A stretch of DNA of 64,000 nt from CAYILR01 sp964364175. Lineage in GTDB: Bacteria; Bdellovibrionota; UBA1018. Made by a program: the position numbers and the translations under genes. The notes under the pieces are model-generated. The model did no database searches and had not been told where the DNA came from. It worked only from the letters and a program-made list of their open reading frames with translations. Shown piece by piece: positions 16,047 through 24,702 of this stretch. The first letter of the stretch is position 1. Every line of letters begins with the position of its first letter. The stretch lies in contig CAYILR010000012.1 in the NCBI GenBank assembly GCA_964364175.1, positions 33,715 to 97,714 on the forward strand, written 5' to 3'.

Positions 16047-17603
16047 TTAAATCAAACCCTGTCGGCGAAATTTCAGCAACGTAATCAGATCTTCTGAGCT
16101 GACCAGCCGATTACCCAAATCAGGCTCATTTTGAACGATCAGGATCTTGAGCGAAAGCAAGAGATGGTAGTAAATTTTCTCTTGCTCAGTGGCAGGCCGC
16201 CCTTGAATGAGCTTTTGGTTAATCAAGCGAATCGCTCCCAATCGTTTCTCAGGTTCATTGCTGAGAATCTCGTAAACAGGCTTGAGTGATTTCTTTTTCC
16301 CTGGCTCCAGCTTCTCCCTGGCTTCGTCCAAGAGATCTTCCATTTGGGAGCTAACCTGATCCCACTTTTTCGTCTTAGACAAATAGGATTCCAAAGACGT
16401 ATCAGCCAACAACGAATCATTTCTCAGAGCATCATCAAAAAAGAGTGGAACTCTCCCGGTCACCAGACCTGTCTCCACTTTGATCCCGAATGCCTTTTCA
16501 AGAATATCCCGGATCTCAGTCGTGCAATTTTTTGACAAGAGCGAGTATTTTTCGCCATTATGGCGATAATCAAATAGATCGCTGTATCTCATCTGAAGAT
16601 AAAAAATCAGATCCCAAATTTTTTCTTGTTTGTAACTGATCTCGTAGCGTTTCAGCGTCCGATCTTCGAGCATGTTGTAAATATGTTTGGCAGTGTTGAG
16701 CTCAAAGGCCACCAAGGTCAACGGGATCCGATCATTCACCGCATCCGAAACTACATCCAAAAATCCATCACTCTGCTGAGGGACGCCTGCAAAAGAAAAA
16801 ACAAGATCGTTCTCATCATTGACATCACAATCCCTGATCCTCAGCATTGAATGCCCCAACATTCCTTCTCGGGAACCCGATGTGGCAACCATCAGTTCTA
16901 TGACTGGCTTTTGGTGCATGGTTTCGCAATAGTGGTACATTTCATAAACACGGCTAGTCACATAGTCCGTCGGGTGGATCCTCATGTGCAGCGGAGCTGT
17001 TGAACCATAGGTCTCGTAATCAAAGAAATGCTCACGAAGTAGTCCAAAAATCTCCCGGTGGCCCTGCCAATAGTCGGGATACCTGATATAAGCCAAAGTG
17101 TTTTCGATCCAAAACTGAAGCACACTCGCATCATCCGTTTTTTTCCCACTGTTTTCTAAAAATCTAAGAACCAAGGGATGTTTAAAAAGAGATGATTTTT
17201 TTGCCCAAATCGAAAGGTGTGCAGAATACAAAGCACTGATGAATTTTGTGGGGATCAGCTCCCATCTTCGGAGCCGGATATGATCTCGATCGATCTCAGT
17301 CAAACAGTCTAATCCCACCACAATAGCCCGGGTTTCTACATTAACTTCAACGCAGCCTGGGACTTGAGCTTCCAACGAAACAGAAACGTGTTCCCAAATA
17401 TCACTGAGCGTATTCGGCAAGGTATATGGATACGAATCCACCAGCCAATCCCGGAGCGATTCAGAAAACCTCACTTCAGACTGAGGCAAATGTGATGCCA
17501 CCTGGGCCGCAATCGCTGATTCTACAAACCAGCTCGACACTGCGGTCAGCAGAATGAGAACAAACGACTGAAGGGGAGATCTTCCGTTTACAGGGTTTTC
17601 CAT
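16047..17603 (-). CDS. Exported protein with DUF4105/Lnb-like cysteine-hydrolase core
   Basis: A 518-aa protein with an N-terminal hydrophobic signal (SFVLILLTAVSSWFVESAIA). The middle region has the layout of the DUF4105/Lnb periplasmic domain: a conserved His in MLGHSMLRI (about residue 252), a FSFAG strand, and the NCT motif in LLSKNCTTEIRDIL (Cys about 362). Known Lnb proteins use such a Cys to move acyl chains on lipoproteins; that function here is inference from weak similarity. The C-terminus is helical and charged. The ATG overlaps the upstream gene's last 16 bp with no Shine-Dalgarno, which implies translational coupling. Confidence 0.5.
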   Translation of the reverse strand: MENPVNGRSPLQSFVLILLTAVSSWFVESAIAAQVASHLPQSEVRFSESLRDWLVDSYPYTLPNTLSDIWEHVSVSLEAQVPGCVEVNVETRAIVVGLDCLTEIDRDHIRLRRWELIPTKFISALYSAHLSIWAKKSSLFKHPLVLRFLENSGKKTDDASVLQFWIENTLAYIRYPDYWQGHREIFGLLREHFFDYETYGSTAPLHMRIHPTDYVTSRVYEMYHYCETMHQKPVIELMVATSGSREGMLGHSMLRIRDCDVNDENDLVFSFAGVPQQSDGFLDVVSDAVNDRIPLTLVAFELNTAKHIYNMLEDRTLKRYEISYKQEKIWDLIFYLQMRYSDLFDYRHNGEKYSLLSKNCTTEIRDILEKAFGIKVETGLVTGRVPLFFDDALRNDSLLADTSLESYLSKTKKWDQVSSQMEDLLDEAREKLEPGKKKSLKPVYEILSNEPEKRLGAIRLINQKLIQGRPATEQEKIYYHLLLSLKILIVQNEPDLGNRLVSSEDLITLLKFRRQGLI

Positions 17604-18304
17604 TGGGGACTTGTCGAATTCTTCAAATACGAACCCACAAACACGGCTACATAATCTTTGTAGTTATTCGCGCCTGCTGCGTCGTCCTTAGATAAATCCC
17701 CATGCTGAATCAACCCCTGAATGTTTTGATTGCTGTCTTCAATAATCCTGTTCGCAATTTGATCGGCAGTTGTCCCTGTTTTTGCGGCGTTTTCTGCAGA
17801 ATAAATATTTGTGCCAAATGCGTTGAGAACAGCTGCATGAACCAATGCACTGTCTTTTTCTGTTTTCGGGAAGGCCAGATTTTTCGCGACCGCTTCTTGC
17901 CGAGCTTTTTTGAGTGATTCGCACTGATTAAACTCGTTGTTTTGTAGCTCGCAAAGCTGAAATCCGCTTGCAAATTGCTTGAGCTGAACCTCATCGCGAC
18001 TCGCAATGGAGCTATCCAAAATCACCACGATGGTACCCTCGATCGGACTAGAAACCAGTGACAAAGGAACATAGATCGGCAAAAGAAGCGTGGAAATCAA
18101 TGAACAGCTGTATGAACCCGGGTCCGAGTCGAAAGACTCCAGGGGAAGCAGGCTTCCCATCCGAATTTTAAATCCACCCACATTGTTCGTGTATTCACAC
18201 GACAGAGTGTAATCGTGCTCTTTCGCGTAAGATAATCCGGCAACAGCCGAACTGAGAACCATGCTAAGACCGACAGCAACTTGAACTGATTTAGAATTTC
18301 TCAT
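17588..18304 (-). CDS. Secreted hypothetical protein
   Basis: A 238-aa exported protein of unknown family. The frame opens at a TTG (18343), but the ATG at 18304 begins the signal peptide (MRNSKSVQVAVGLSMVLSSAVAGLSYA). The mature N-terminal part has Cys residues (LSCEYT, GSYSCS) and a hydrophobic LISTLLLPIYVPLSLVSSP segment; the C-terminal half is helical and polar. It forms a two-gene operon with the DUF4105-like gene, overlapping by 16 bp, and is driven by the promoter cassette at 18295-18368. Confidence 0.6.
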   Translation of the reverse strand: MRNSKSVQVAVGLSMVLSSAVAGLSYAKEHDYTLSCEYTNNVGGFKIRMGSLLPLESFDSDPGSYSCSLISTLLLPIYVPLSLVSSPIEGTIVVILDSSIASRDEVQLKQFASGFQLCELQNNEFNQCESLKKARQEAVAKNLAFPKTEKDSALVHAAVLNAFGTNIYSAENAAKTGTTADQIANRIIEDSNQNIQGLIQHGDLSKDDAAGANNYKDYVAVFVGSYLKNSTSPQWKTL

Positions 18305-18368
18305 AGGTGCGGCGAATTTACTATGTCTTACTAAATTAGTCAAATATAATTTCTAATATTTATTTAAA
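18295..18368 (-). promoter_or_regulatory. Duplicated promoter/start cassette, copy 2
   Basis: Nearly identical to 15953-16026, with three substitutions in 74 bp. The TTGACT and TAAATT hexamers, their 17-bp spacing, the ten-base gap to ATG and the upstream AT-rich DNA are all conserved. One substitution changes the alternative -10 candidate TATAGT to CATAGT, which supports TAAATT as the real element. Confidence 0.6.
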
Positions 18369-18427
18369 CCGAAATAAACATGAGCCGCAGCCTGCGGCGA
18401 ATCAACAAAACAATCAACTGAATCGAT

Positions 18428-20221
18428 TTACCTAGGCTGCTTCCAGTCCGAATAGATTGCCGCTAAGCGTGGCACAACCAATCGGCGATAGCGCTCGAAT
18501 AGCGCGCCCTGAGCTGCTGGGTCTTTCACCGCGTGCTTTTTCAACGCTCTCAGTGTCTCCACATAAGCCAAGCCCTGGCAGAATGTCTCGGCATGCACAA
18601 TCAGGCGATTGACCTTTTTCTCATCCATATTGAATGAAGGTCGGGACTGAAGCCACTTAGTGAGTTCAAACCCGACGTTCTTGTCAGTGGCTTCGGAACC
18701 CGTCACGGTGCGCAACAACAGGAGAGCCAGATTTTTATTGAACTCATAGTGAACGTTTCTAAATCCACGTTCAAACTCGTTGGAGCTCGTCACCAAATTC
18801 CCCAGCGGGTGATTGGCCATGATGATTTGCAAAAATCGAGTCGGACGACGGAACGAGAACTTCAAGAAATCCTTCATCGCCATGAGCGATTGAATTTGCG
18901 AAGTCCCCTCGTACAACAAAGCTCCGAAACTATCTCGATGATAGCGCTCGATCTGATACTCACCAATAAATCCGTACCCACCAAAACCCTGGATCGCCTT
19001 TTTTGAAATCTCGGCATACGCTTCGGAGCCATAAAATTTCACCAAAGGAGTCAGGTGCCGGGTTTTGCGGAGTGCTTTTTTATACAAAGCCGATTCCGGC
19101 TCGGTCAAATCCCCCGTGTGGCGCTTTTTCATATCGAGCTTCTGGTACACATCAAATGAACAAAGTGCCTCGATCATCAGAACACGAATCGCATCGCGCT
19201 CAGTTTCCCAATCGGTTAAATTGCGCTTATATAAAGAATGCTCGACCAAAGGCTTGCCAAATTGCATCCGAGTCTGTGCGTATTCACTCACGCGATCCAG
19301 TGAGCCTTCGATTCCGCCGATTCCTTGAATACCCACGCCGATCCGAGCCTCGTTCATCAAGTGCAACATGATCTGGAAACCGTGATTCTCTTCTCCCACC
19401 AACTGAGCAGTGGTATTTTCGTAAACCACTTCGCAAGTCGCAGAACCATGCAATCCCATTTTTTCTTCGAGTTTGGTGATGCGATAGTTGTGGCGATCGC
19501 CTAACCATTCTTCGACCAAGAACAACGAGATTCCCTTGAGCCCCTCTGGAGCTCCCGGAGTCCGAGCCAAAACAAATCCCAAACCACCGCCACCGTTGGA
19601 AATAAAAATTTTCGCGCCATTGAGGAGGTACGTTCCATCCGCTTGCTTCACTGCGCGGGTTTTGATCGCGCCGACATCGGATCCAGCACCGGGCTCGGTC
19701 AAACACATGCTCCCGCTCAACTCACCGTTCATGATTTTTGGAATCAGGCGATCACGAGTCTCCTTCGGGCAGAACCGTTCGATCATGTCTTCGAACGCCA
19801 GAAAAAATCCCAGTTGAATCGAGGTCGAAGAGCAGGCTCGGCAAACTTGTTCCATCGCCAGCCACGCAACCACAGCAGGAACACCCATTCCACCGTACTC
19901 GGGACCCGGTAGAAGCGAAAACAATCCGAGTTCTTTGGCTTCGCGATAAGTTTTTGCCAAAGGTTCAGAAGGAATAAACGCATCGTTCTTCAAGGTGCCT
20001 GAACCAACACGATCCAACTCCCCTGCTCGCTCTCGCAAAGAAGTCCCAGCCCATTTGCCAATACTGGCGACGAGCTCTTCGTAGAACGAAATCACTTCTT
20101 CTTTGTTCGTGAATCCCTCAGGCGTGGGGAAGCTGGGATAATAAACGGGAATAATCGTATCCCAATCAACTGCGTTTTTGAATAAAACTGCCCATTCCGG
20201 TGTGTCTCTGTAGTAGTCCAT
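18428..20221 (-). CDS. Acyl-CoA dehydrogenase
   Basis: A 597-aa FAD enzyme that oxidises acyl-CoA at the alpha-beta bond and passes electrons to ETF. Family signatures are CLTEPGAGSDVGAIKTRA (flavin/substrate site), LNGAKIFISNGG, and a C-terminal GFGGYGFIGEYQIERYHRDS with YEGTSQIQ. It is longer than a 380-aa short-chain enzyme: it has about 90 extra N-terminal residues and a C-terminal helical extension after the YEGTSQIQ motif, as in the long ACAD subgroup with FadE/AidB-like tails. It is preceded by the cruciform element at 20281-20412, with no cotranscribed beta-oxidation genes nearby. Confidence 0.9.
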   Translation of the reverse strand: MDYYRDTPEWAVLFKNAVDWDTIIPVYYPSFPTPEGFTNKEEVISFYEELVASIGKWAGTSLRERAGELDRVGSGTLKNDAFIPSEPLAKTYREAKELGLFSLLPGPEYGGMGVPAVVAWLAMEQVCRACSSTSIQLGFFLAFEDMIERFCPKETRDRLIPKIMNGELSGSMCLTEPGAGSDVGAIKTRAVKQADGTYLLNGAKIFISNGGGGLGFVLARTPGAPEGLKGISLFLVEEWLGDRHNYRITKLEEKMGLHGSATCEVVYENTTAQLVGEENHGFQIMLHLMNEARIGVGIQGIGGIEGSLDRVSEYAQTRMQFGKPLVEHSLYKRNLTDWETERDAIRVLMIEALCSFDVYQKLDMKKRHTGDLTEPESALYKKALRKTRHLTPLVKFYGSEAYAEISKKAIQGFGGYGFIGEYQIERYHRDSFGALLYEGTSQIQSLMAMKDFLKFSFRRPTRFLQIIMANHPLGNLVTSSNEFERGFRNVHYEFNKNLALLLLRTVTGSEATDKNVGFELTKWLQSRPSFNMDEKKVNRLIVHAETFCQGLAYVETLRALKKHAVKDPAAQGALFERYRRLVVPRLAAIYSDWKQPR

Positions 20222-20280
20222 ACCTCGCTATAGTCCCAACCTTCCGAGCTGTAAACGATCATTCAGCGAACGACAGTTTT

Positions 20281-20412
20281 GGTACTAATTCACGCCATAT
20301 ACTTTTTTGCCGGATACCCGCTTAACGCGGCCGCACGATGCGGCTTAAGCGTTAGATCAGGACGATCGGAGCGGCGTATCCGGCAAAAAAGTATATGGTG
20401 TGAATTAGTACC
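20281..20412. repeat. Long inverted repeat with nested hairpins (cruciform-like element)
   Basis: Two 37-bp arms (20281-20317 and 20376-20412) are complementary at 36 positions, and the one difference gives a G-T pair. The 58-bp interior carries its own stem, CGCTTAA/TTAAGCG with an inner GCCGC/GCGGC, plus a small GATC-aggac-GATC hairpin, so the folded shape is a branched stem. The right arm runs into the 3' end of the outer-membrane gene and supplies its stop and last codons (20405-20412). There is no transposase and no obvious target-site duplication. Confidence 0.85.
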
Positions 20413-20983
20413 AGAACTTCAAAGCCAGGTTGAAAAGGAAGGCAGATGGCGCCGTCGCGCTTAAGAATCCATACATATATGAAATGTCCACTCCACCTGA
20501 AAATCTCCAAAAGAAATAGTCATATCCCAGCACCGGCCCCGCATAGAAAAACCCTGTGGGGTCGCTGATCAGCACACTGCCATCGCTGGTCGTCGTCGTC
20601 AGTGAAAGCGTATTGCGGCCATAGCCAGCCCTCAGGCCTCCGTGCACCCCTTTGAGCGAAGATGAACCAAAGAGTTGCCCATCGACCCCGTAATACTGGG
20701 TCGAACGAGAAAAGATAACCTGACTTGAATCGGATGCCGTTGCGGTTGCGCTCACCTTGTAATGCTGAAAATAAAGCCCCGCTCCAATCAACGGCACAAT
20801 TCGATAAATGGCAGTCGCACCCACCGCAAAAGCCGGACTGACATCGCTGGAAAGCGATAACCCGCCCAGCGCCCCCACGTATCCACGCGCTTTGATCTCA
20901 GCCGCGTGCCCAGCACCTGCCGTAAGAATGAGAAAAATGAAATTCAAGAGAATCGGCCATCGCCGAATTAGGCTTGAGAGCAC
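20405..20983 (-). CDS. Small outer-membrane beta-barrel protein
   Basis: A 192-aa exported protein. The signal peptide ends at AGHA-AEIKARG. The rest is Gly/Ser/Tyr-rich alternating strand pattern (GALGGLSLSS, AIYRIVPLIGAGLYFQHY, GLRAGYG, FFYAGPVLGYDYFF) and ends with FNLALKFWY, a textbook C-terminal barrel signal with a terminal aromatic. It resembles the OmpA/OmpX-size 8-stranded class in length, but I cannot name a family. The last codons and stop come from the right arm of the inverted repeat. It lies 9 bp downstream of msbA and may share its transcript. Confidence 0.7.
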   Translation of the reverse strand: MLSSLIRRWPILLNFIFLILTAGAGHAAEIKARGYVGALGGLSLSSDVSPAFAVGATAIYRIVPLIGAGLYFQHYKVSATATASDSSQVIFSRSTQYYGVDGQLFGSSSLKGVHGGLRAGYGRNTLSLTTTTSDGSVLISDPTGFFYAGPVLGYDYFFWRFSGGVDISYMYGFLSATAPSAFLFNLALKFWY

Positions 20984-20992
20984 ACCCTAATA

Positions 20993-22726
20993 CTACTCCA
21001 CAGCCATAGCCTGGTGCAACCGGGTGTATTCACCACTCTTCGAAATCAAATCAGCATGCCGACCCCGCTCAATGATCTGGCCCTGCTTCAAAACCAAGAT
21101 CTCGTCCGCATTCTTCACGGTCGAAAGACGATGCGCGATCATCAAAGTCGTTCGATCCTTCATCAACTCAAACAAACTCTCCTGAATCGCGGCTTCCGAC
21201 GCTGTATCCAGATTCGAGGTCGCTTCGTCCAAAATCAAAATCGGAGCTTGCCGCAAGAATGCACGCGCGATCGACAGCCTTTGGCGTTCGCCGCCCGACA
21301 GCTTCTGCCCTCGATCACCAATCACCGTTTTCATCCCTTCGGGCAAACGGTCGATGAACGCCAACGCGTGAGCGCGATCAGCAGCTTCGCGCACTTCTGC
21401 ATCCGTCGCATCAAATCGTCCGCAACGAATATTCGCTTCGACCGAGTCATTGAAAAGAAAAACATCCTGGCTCACGACCGCGATCTGGCGGCGCAGTTCT
21501 GCCAGACTCAATTCCCGGATATCCACGCCATCGATTCGAATCACTCCGCCCGTCACATCAAAAATCCGAGGTAGCAAATTTACCAGCGAGCTCTTTCCTC
21601 CCCCGCTCGCTCCGACCAAAGCAATCACGCTGTTCTTGGGCAAGGAAAAGCTAATCCCGGCAATGACTTCCTTGCCCAGGTTATCGGGGTACGCAAATCG
21701 CACTCGATCAAACTCAATCTTGTCCTTGAACCCAGAAAATCCGCGAGGCTGAGCAGGCTCAGCGATATTGCTCTTCCAATCAAAGACCTCAAAAATCCGT
21801 GCTGCAGCCGCCGCTGCTGCATACATCTTGATGTTGACGTCGTTCATATTGCGGAGAGGATTCATCATCATCGCAAACGCCGCAAAAAACGCCAGCAAAT
21901 CTCCAGAAGTCATTTGCCCACTCAAAACCTGCGAACCACCGACATAGATGACCGCAGCAATCGCAAACGCGGTCAAAAGCTCGATCATGGGATGCGCAGA
22001 TTCTTCCAGCACAGCCGTTTTCAATAAAAAATGCCTGAACGCATCGGTGCTCTTGTGAAACTGCCCTTTGATATATTTTTCCAGTTGAAAAGCCTGAATC
22101 ACGCGAATCCCGCTCAGCCCCTCCTGCAAAGTCGCAAAGAGCTGCGCGTTGTGCTCAGTCATCCGGGAAATATAGCGTTTGAGGTTGCGACCTGTGGCCG
22201 AAAAAACCCAGGCAAGAGGTGGCAAAATAAAAACGGTGATCACCGTCAGTTTCCAGTTCAGCCAAAAGACGTAACCGAAAAGAAAAAGAAACGTGATAGG
22301 TTCGCGAAATAGCACATTGAGCGTCGAGAGCCCCCCATCAATATATTGAGGATCATTGCCCACGCGCGAAATCAGCGCGCCTGTTTTTTGGGAACTGAAA
22401 TAATCTGCCGAGAGGCCCATCAGATGTTCGAAGAGATCATTCTTGATCTGCTGATTGACCCGCGCCACGACGATCCGGAGCATGTAATAATGCAAAAATC
22501 GAATGACAAAATTGAGGACGAAAATCCCCACGAAAAGAATGGGGAAATAATAAAGCTTGTGGGCATCGCGAGAAACCAACAAATCATCCACGATGTGTTT
22601 GACCAACGGAACCGGGCTGAATCGCAAAGCTGCCAGAGGAATCGCCAGAAACGCGCTCGCAAAAATGAGTTTGAGCTGGGGGCGGATATACGGAAAAAGT
22701 CGTTTCAGTGGCGCTAGCGTATTCAT
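20993..22726 (-). CDS. msbA: MsbA-like lipid A/phospholipid ABC exporter (fused TMD-NBD)
   Basis: A 577-aa half-transporter with six N-terminal membrane helices (residues 1-310) and a C-terminal nucleotide-binding domain. Walker A is GASGGGKSS, the signature is LSGGERQRLS, Walker B is ILILDEATSNLD, and the switch His is in IAHRLSTV. Length and layout match MsbA, which flips lipid A-core across the inner membrane; the general ABCB exporter family is the alternative. The start lies 39 bp from the preferred start of the divergent galE-gmhB gene, whose sugar-nucleotide/heptose functions suit an LPS context. Confidence 0.85.
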   Translation of the reverse strand: MNTLAPLKRLFPYIRPQLKLIFASAFLAIPLAALRFSPVPLVKHIVDDLLVSRDAHKLYYFPILFVGIFVLNFVIRFLHYYMLRIVVARVNQQIKNDLFEHLMGLSADYFSSQKTGALISRVGNDPQYIDGGLSTLNVLFREPITFLFLFGYVFWLNWKLTVITVFILPPLAWVFSATGRNLKRYISRMTEHNAQLFATLQEGLSGIRVIQAFQLEKYIKGQFHKSTDAFRHFLLKTAVLEESAHPMIELLTAFAIAAVIYVGGSQVLSGQMTSGDLLAFFAAFAMMMNPLRNMNDVNIKMYAAAAAAARIFEVFDWKSNIAEPAQPRGFSGFKDKIEFDRVRFAYPDNLGKEVIAGISFSLPKNSVIALVGASGGGKSSLVNLLPRIFDVTGGVIRIDGVDIRELSLAELRRQIAVVSQDVFLFNDSVEANIRCGRFDATDAEVREAADRAHALAFIDRLPEGMKTVIGDRGQKLSGGERQRLSIARAFLRQAPILILDEATSNLDTASEAAIQESLFELMKDRTTLMIAHRLSTVKNADEILVLKQGQIIERGRHADLISKSGEYTRLHQAMAVE

Positions 22727-22765
22727 GCGATGATTCTCAAAATGTCTTATGCTAATACTTCGAAC

Positions 22766-24310
22766 ATGGCAAAGGTTCTAGTAGTGGGCGGCGCAGGTTA
22801 TGTTGGAAGTTCCAACGTCGCCTGGTTGCGCGACCAGGGCCACTTCTGCTGGGTCGTGGACAATCTGGCTACGTCTCGCCGAAGATTTGCTCTGGGAGAT
22901 CGGTTTAGCCTCGTCAGCGCAGGAGATCACGAAGCCATCGAGGCCATTCTCAAAAAAGAAAAATTCGACTGTGTGATGCATTTTGCCGCCAGCACTTTGG
23001 TTTCCGAAAGTGTTGCGAATCCCTCCAAGTACTTTGAGAACAATGTCGAGCAAACCCGTTTGCTGCTGGATGTTTTGCTGAGTAATGGGGTGAAAAATCT
23101 GGTTTTCTCCTCCACCTGCGCGGTCTTTGGTGACCCCAAAGGACAGGCCATTCACGAGAGGCTTTCCAGAGCTCCCTTGTCACCCTACGGCGAATCCAAA
23201 GTTCGCGCAGAGGCACTCATTCAAAACCTTTGCAAGGATCGCGGACTCCGGGCCATTGTTTTGCGCTACTTCAACGCATCGGGCACCGAACCTAAAATCC
23301 GCACGGGAGAGTGGCACGAACCCGAAACACACTTGATTCCCAATGTCTTGCGGGCGGCGGCAACTGGACAGGCCGTTGAAGTTTTTGGCAAAGACTATGC
23401 GACGCCCGACGGCACCTGCATTCGGGATTACGTGCACGTCACTGACCTAGCGCGAACGCACGAGGCGGCCCTCCAGAAACTTTTGGCATTGCCGACGAGC
23501 CCCAATGGATTTTTTGAGGACTACAATCTGGGAAGCGAATCTGGGCATTCGGTCTTAGAAGTGATCCGGGAATGCGAACGAGTCACTGGAAAAAAAATCC
23601 CGCACCAGGTCCGTGAACGACGTGCCGGAGATGCGGATCGCCTGGTCGCCGATTCCAGCAAAGCAAAACGCGACTTGGCATTTTTCATCCAACATGATTT
23701 AAGCAGCATCGTGAGCACTTCGTGGGAATGGGAAAAAAAACGGAATATTCGCCGAAAAGCAGCCTTTTTGGATCGTGACGGCACGATCAATTTCGATCCG
23801 GGTTATTTGAAAGCTCCCGAAGAAATGCGGCTGCTCGACGGCGTAGGCGACGCGCTTCAGGCCCTGCAAAAAGCCGGGTATTTATTGATTATGGTCTCGA
23901 ATCAGTCTGGAGTGGGGCGAGGCCTCATTGAGGCTGGCCAAATTCAGCGGATTCACGCAAGGCTCGACGAACTCCTGGCTCCCTGGGGAGTCGCCATCGA
24001 CGACTACGCCCTGTGTTTTCACAAACCCGAAGACCACTGCGATTGCCGCAAACCCAAACCCAAGCTGATCCTGGACATGGCCGAGCGCTGGAACATCGAT
24101 TTGTCTCAATCCATCATGATCGGCGACCGCGACACCGACCTCATGGCCGGCCGAGCCGCCGGCTGCGCCCGAGTGGGCTGGATCGAGCACCTCGTCCCCG
24201 GCGTTGCAAAAGCCATCGGCACCCCCGTCGACCCCGTACCCGCGCCAGAGCTGTACGACCTACACGCAGATTCTTTGCTGGGAATTACTAAGAGTTTTCT
24301 GAATTTGTAA
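22766..24310 (+). CDS. UDP-glucose 4-epimerase / heptose-bisphosphate phosphatase fusion (GalE-GmhB)
   Basis: One 514-aa frame joins two complete enzymes. Residues 1-325 are a GalE-type SDR (VVGGAGYVGS, HFAASTLVSES, catalytic SPYGESK, and the substrate segment LRYFNASG). Residues 330-514 are a HAD phosphatase of the GmhB/HisB-N type (FLDRDGTIN, VSNQSGVGRG, zinc loop CFHKPEDHCDCRKPKP, and IGDRDTDLMAG). GmhB removes the 7-phosphate of heptose bisphosphate in LPS core synthesis. The linker is short and charged (EWEKKRNIRRK). I chose the ATG at 22766 because it begins the Rossmann strand; the frame is open back to 22730. No frameshift or stop separates the domains. Confidence 0.88.
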   Translation: MAKVLVVGGAGYVGSSNVAWLRDQGHFCWVVDNLATSRRRFALGDRFSLVSAGDHEAIEAILKKEKFDCVMHFAASTLVSESVANPSKYFENNVEQTRLLLDVLLSNGVKNLVFSSTCAVFGDPKGQAIHERLSRAPLSPYGESKVRAEALIQNLCKDRGLRAIVLRYFNASGTEPKIRTGEWHEPETHLIPNVLRAAATGQAVEVFGKDYATPDGTCIRDYVHVTDLARTHEAALQKLLALPTSPNGFFEDYNLGSESGHSVLEVIRECERVTGKKIPHQVRERRAGDADRLVADSSKAKRDLAFFIQHDLSSIVSTSWEWEKKRNIRRKAAFLDRDGTINFDPGYLKAPEEMRLLDGVGDALQALQKAGYLLIMVSNQSGVGRGLIEAGQIQRIHARLDELLAPWGVAIDDYALCFHKPEDHCDCRKPKPKLILDMAERWNIDLSQSIMIGDRDTDLMAGRAAGCARVGWIEHLVPGVAKAIGTPVDPVPAPELYDLHADSLLGITKSFLNL

Positions 24311-24443
24311 GCGCTCGATGCGAGCACTGGATTAAATCGAAAGCCTACGGGCCTTTATGGGGGAGAGGGGGAAAACGCTCTTGAATTTTTTACGTATGAG
24401 ATGTCCCCGCAAGTCCGCGCGCTCGTTGGCGCGCTTTCATTCC
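24311..24443. other. Non-coding spacer with small GC-rich hairpins
   Basis: First part of the 383-bp gap between the convergent galE-gmhB and recO genes. It holds short stems (GCTC-gatgc-GAGC near 24313; GCGCGC-tcgttg-GCGCGC near 24415-24434) but no convincing gene. The short open frames across it look like noise. One of the hairpins may end galE-gmhB transcription, though none has a T-tract. Confidence 0.5.
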
Positions 24444-24702
24444 AATTTGTGAAGGCTCGAATGCAACAAAACCTTCCATTCGGTGGATTACAAATGGTTT
24501 GTGATGCCCTGAATGAGACGAAACCTTCCATTCGAGGGGTCACAAATTTTTTAAGTGAATAATCGATTCGAGCGGTCGCACGATTCGAGACAGGAGTCGA
24601 GAATCCGTCAGTGCGACAGCACTGTCCCGGAGCAGTATGCGTAGGGAAGGGCGGCTTGAGCGAGAGGACACGATGTCCGTATCGATTATTCACTTAAAAA
24701 AT
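24444..24702. repeat. Compound inverted-repeat element between convergent genes
   Basis: Two adjoining palindromes. Arms 24444-24463 and 24529-24548 match at 17 of 20 positions; their interior includes a near-repeat of AAACCTTCCATTCG (about 24470 and 24522). Arms 24546-24567 and 24681-24702 are a perfect 22-bp inverted repeat (ATTTTTTAAGTGAATAATCGAT and complement) around a 113-bp interior with further stems (GTCGCAC...GTGCGAC; GGACA-cga-TGTCC). The last arm contains the recO stop codon. No protein is encoded. Confidence 0.8.

Noticed and set aside
24355..24693. 112-codon minus-strand frame in the gap before recO
   Set aside because: It consists of palindromic repeat DNA and has no protein-like character.
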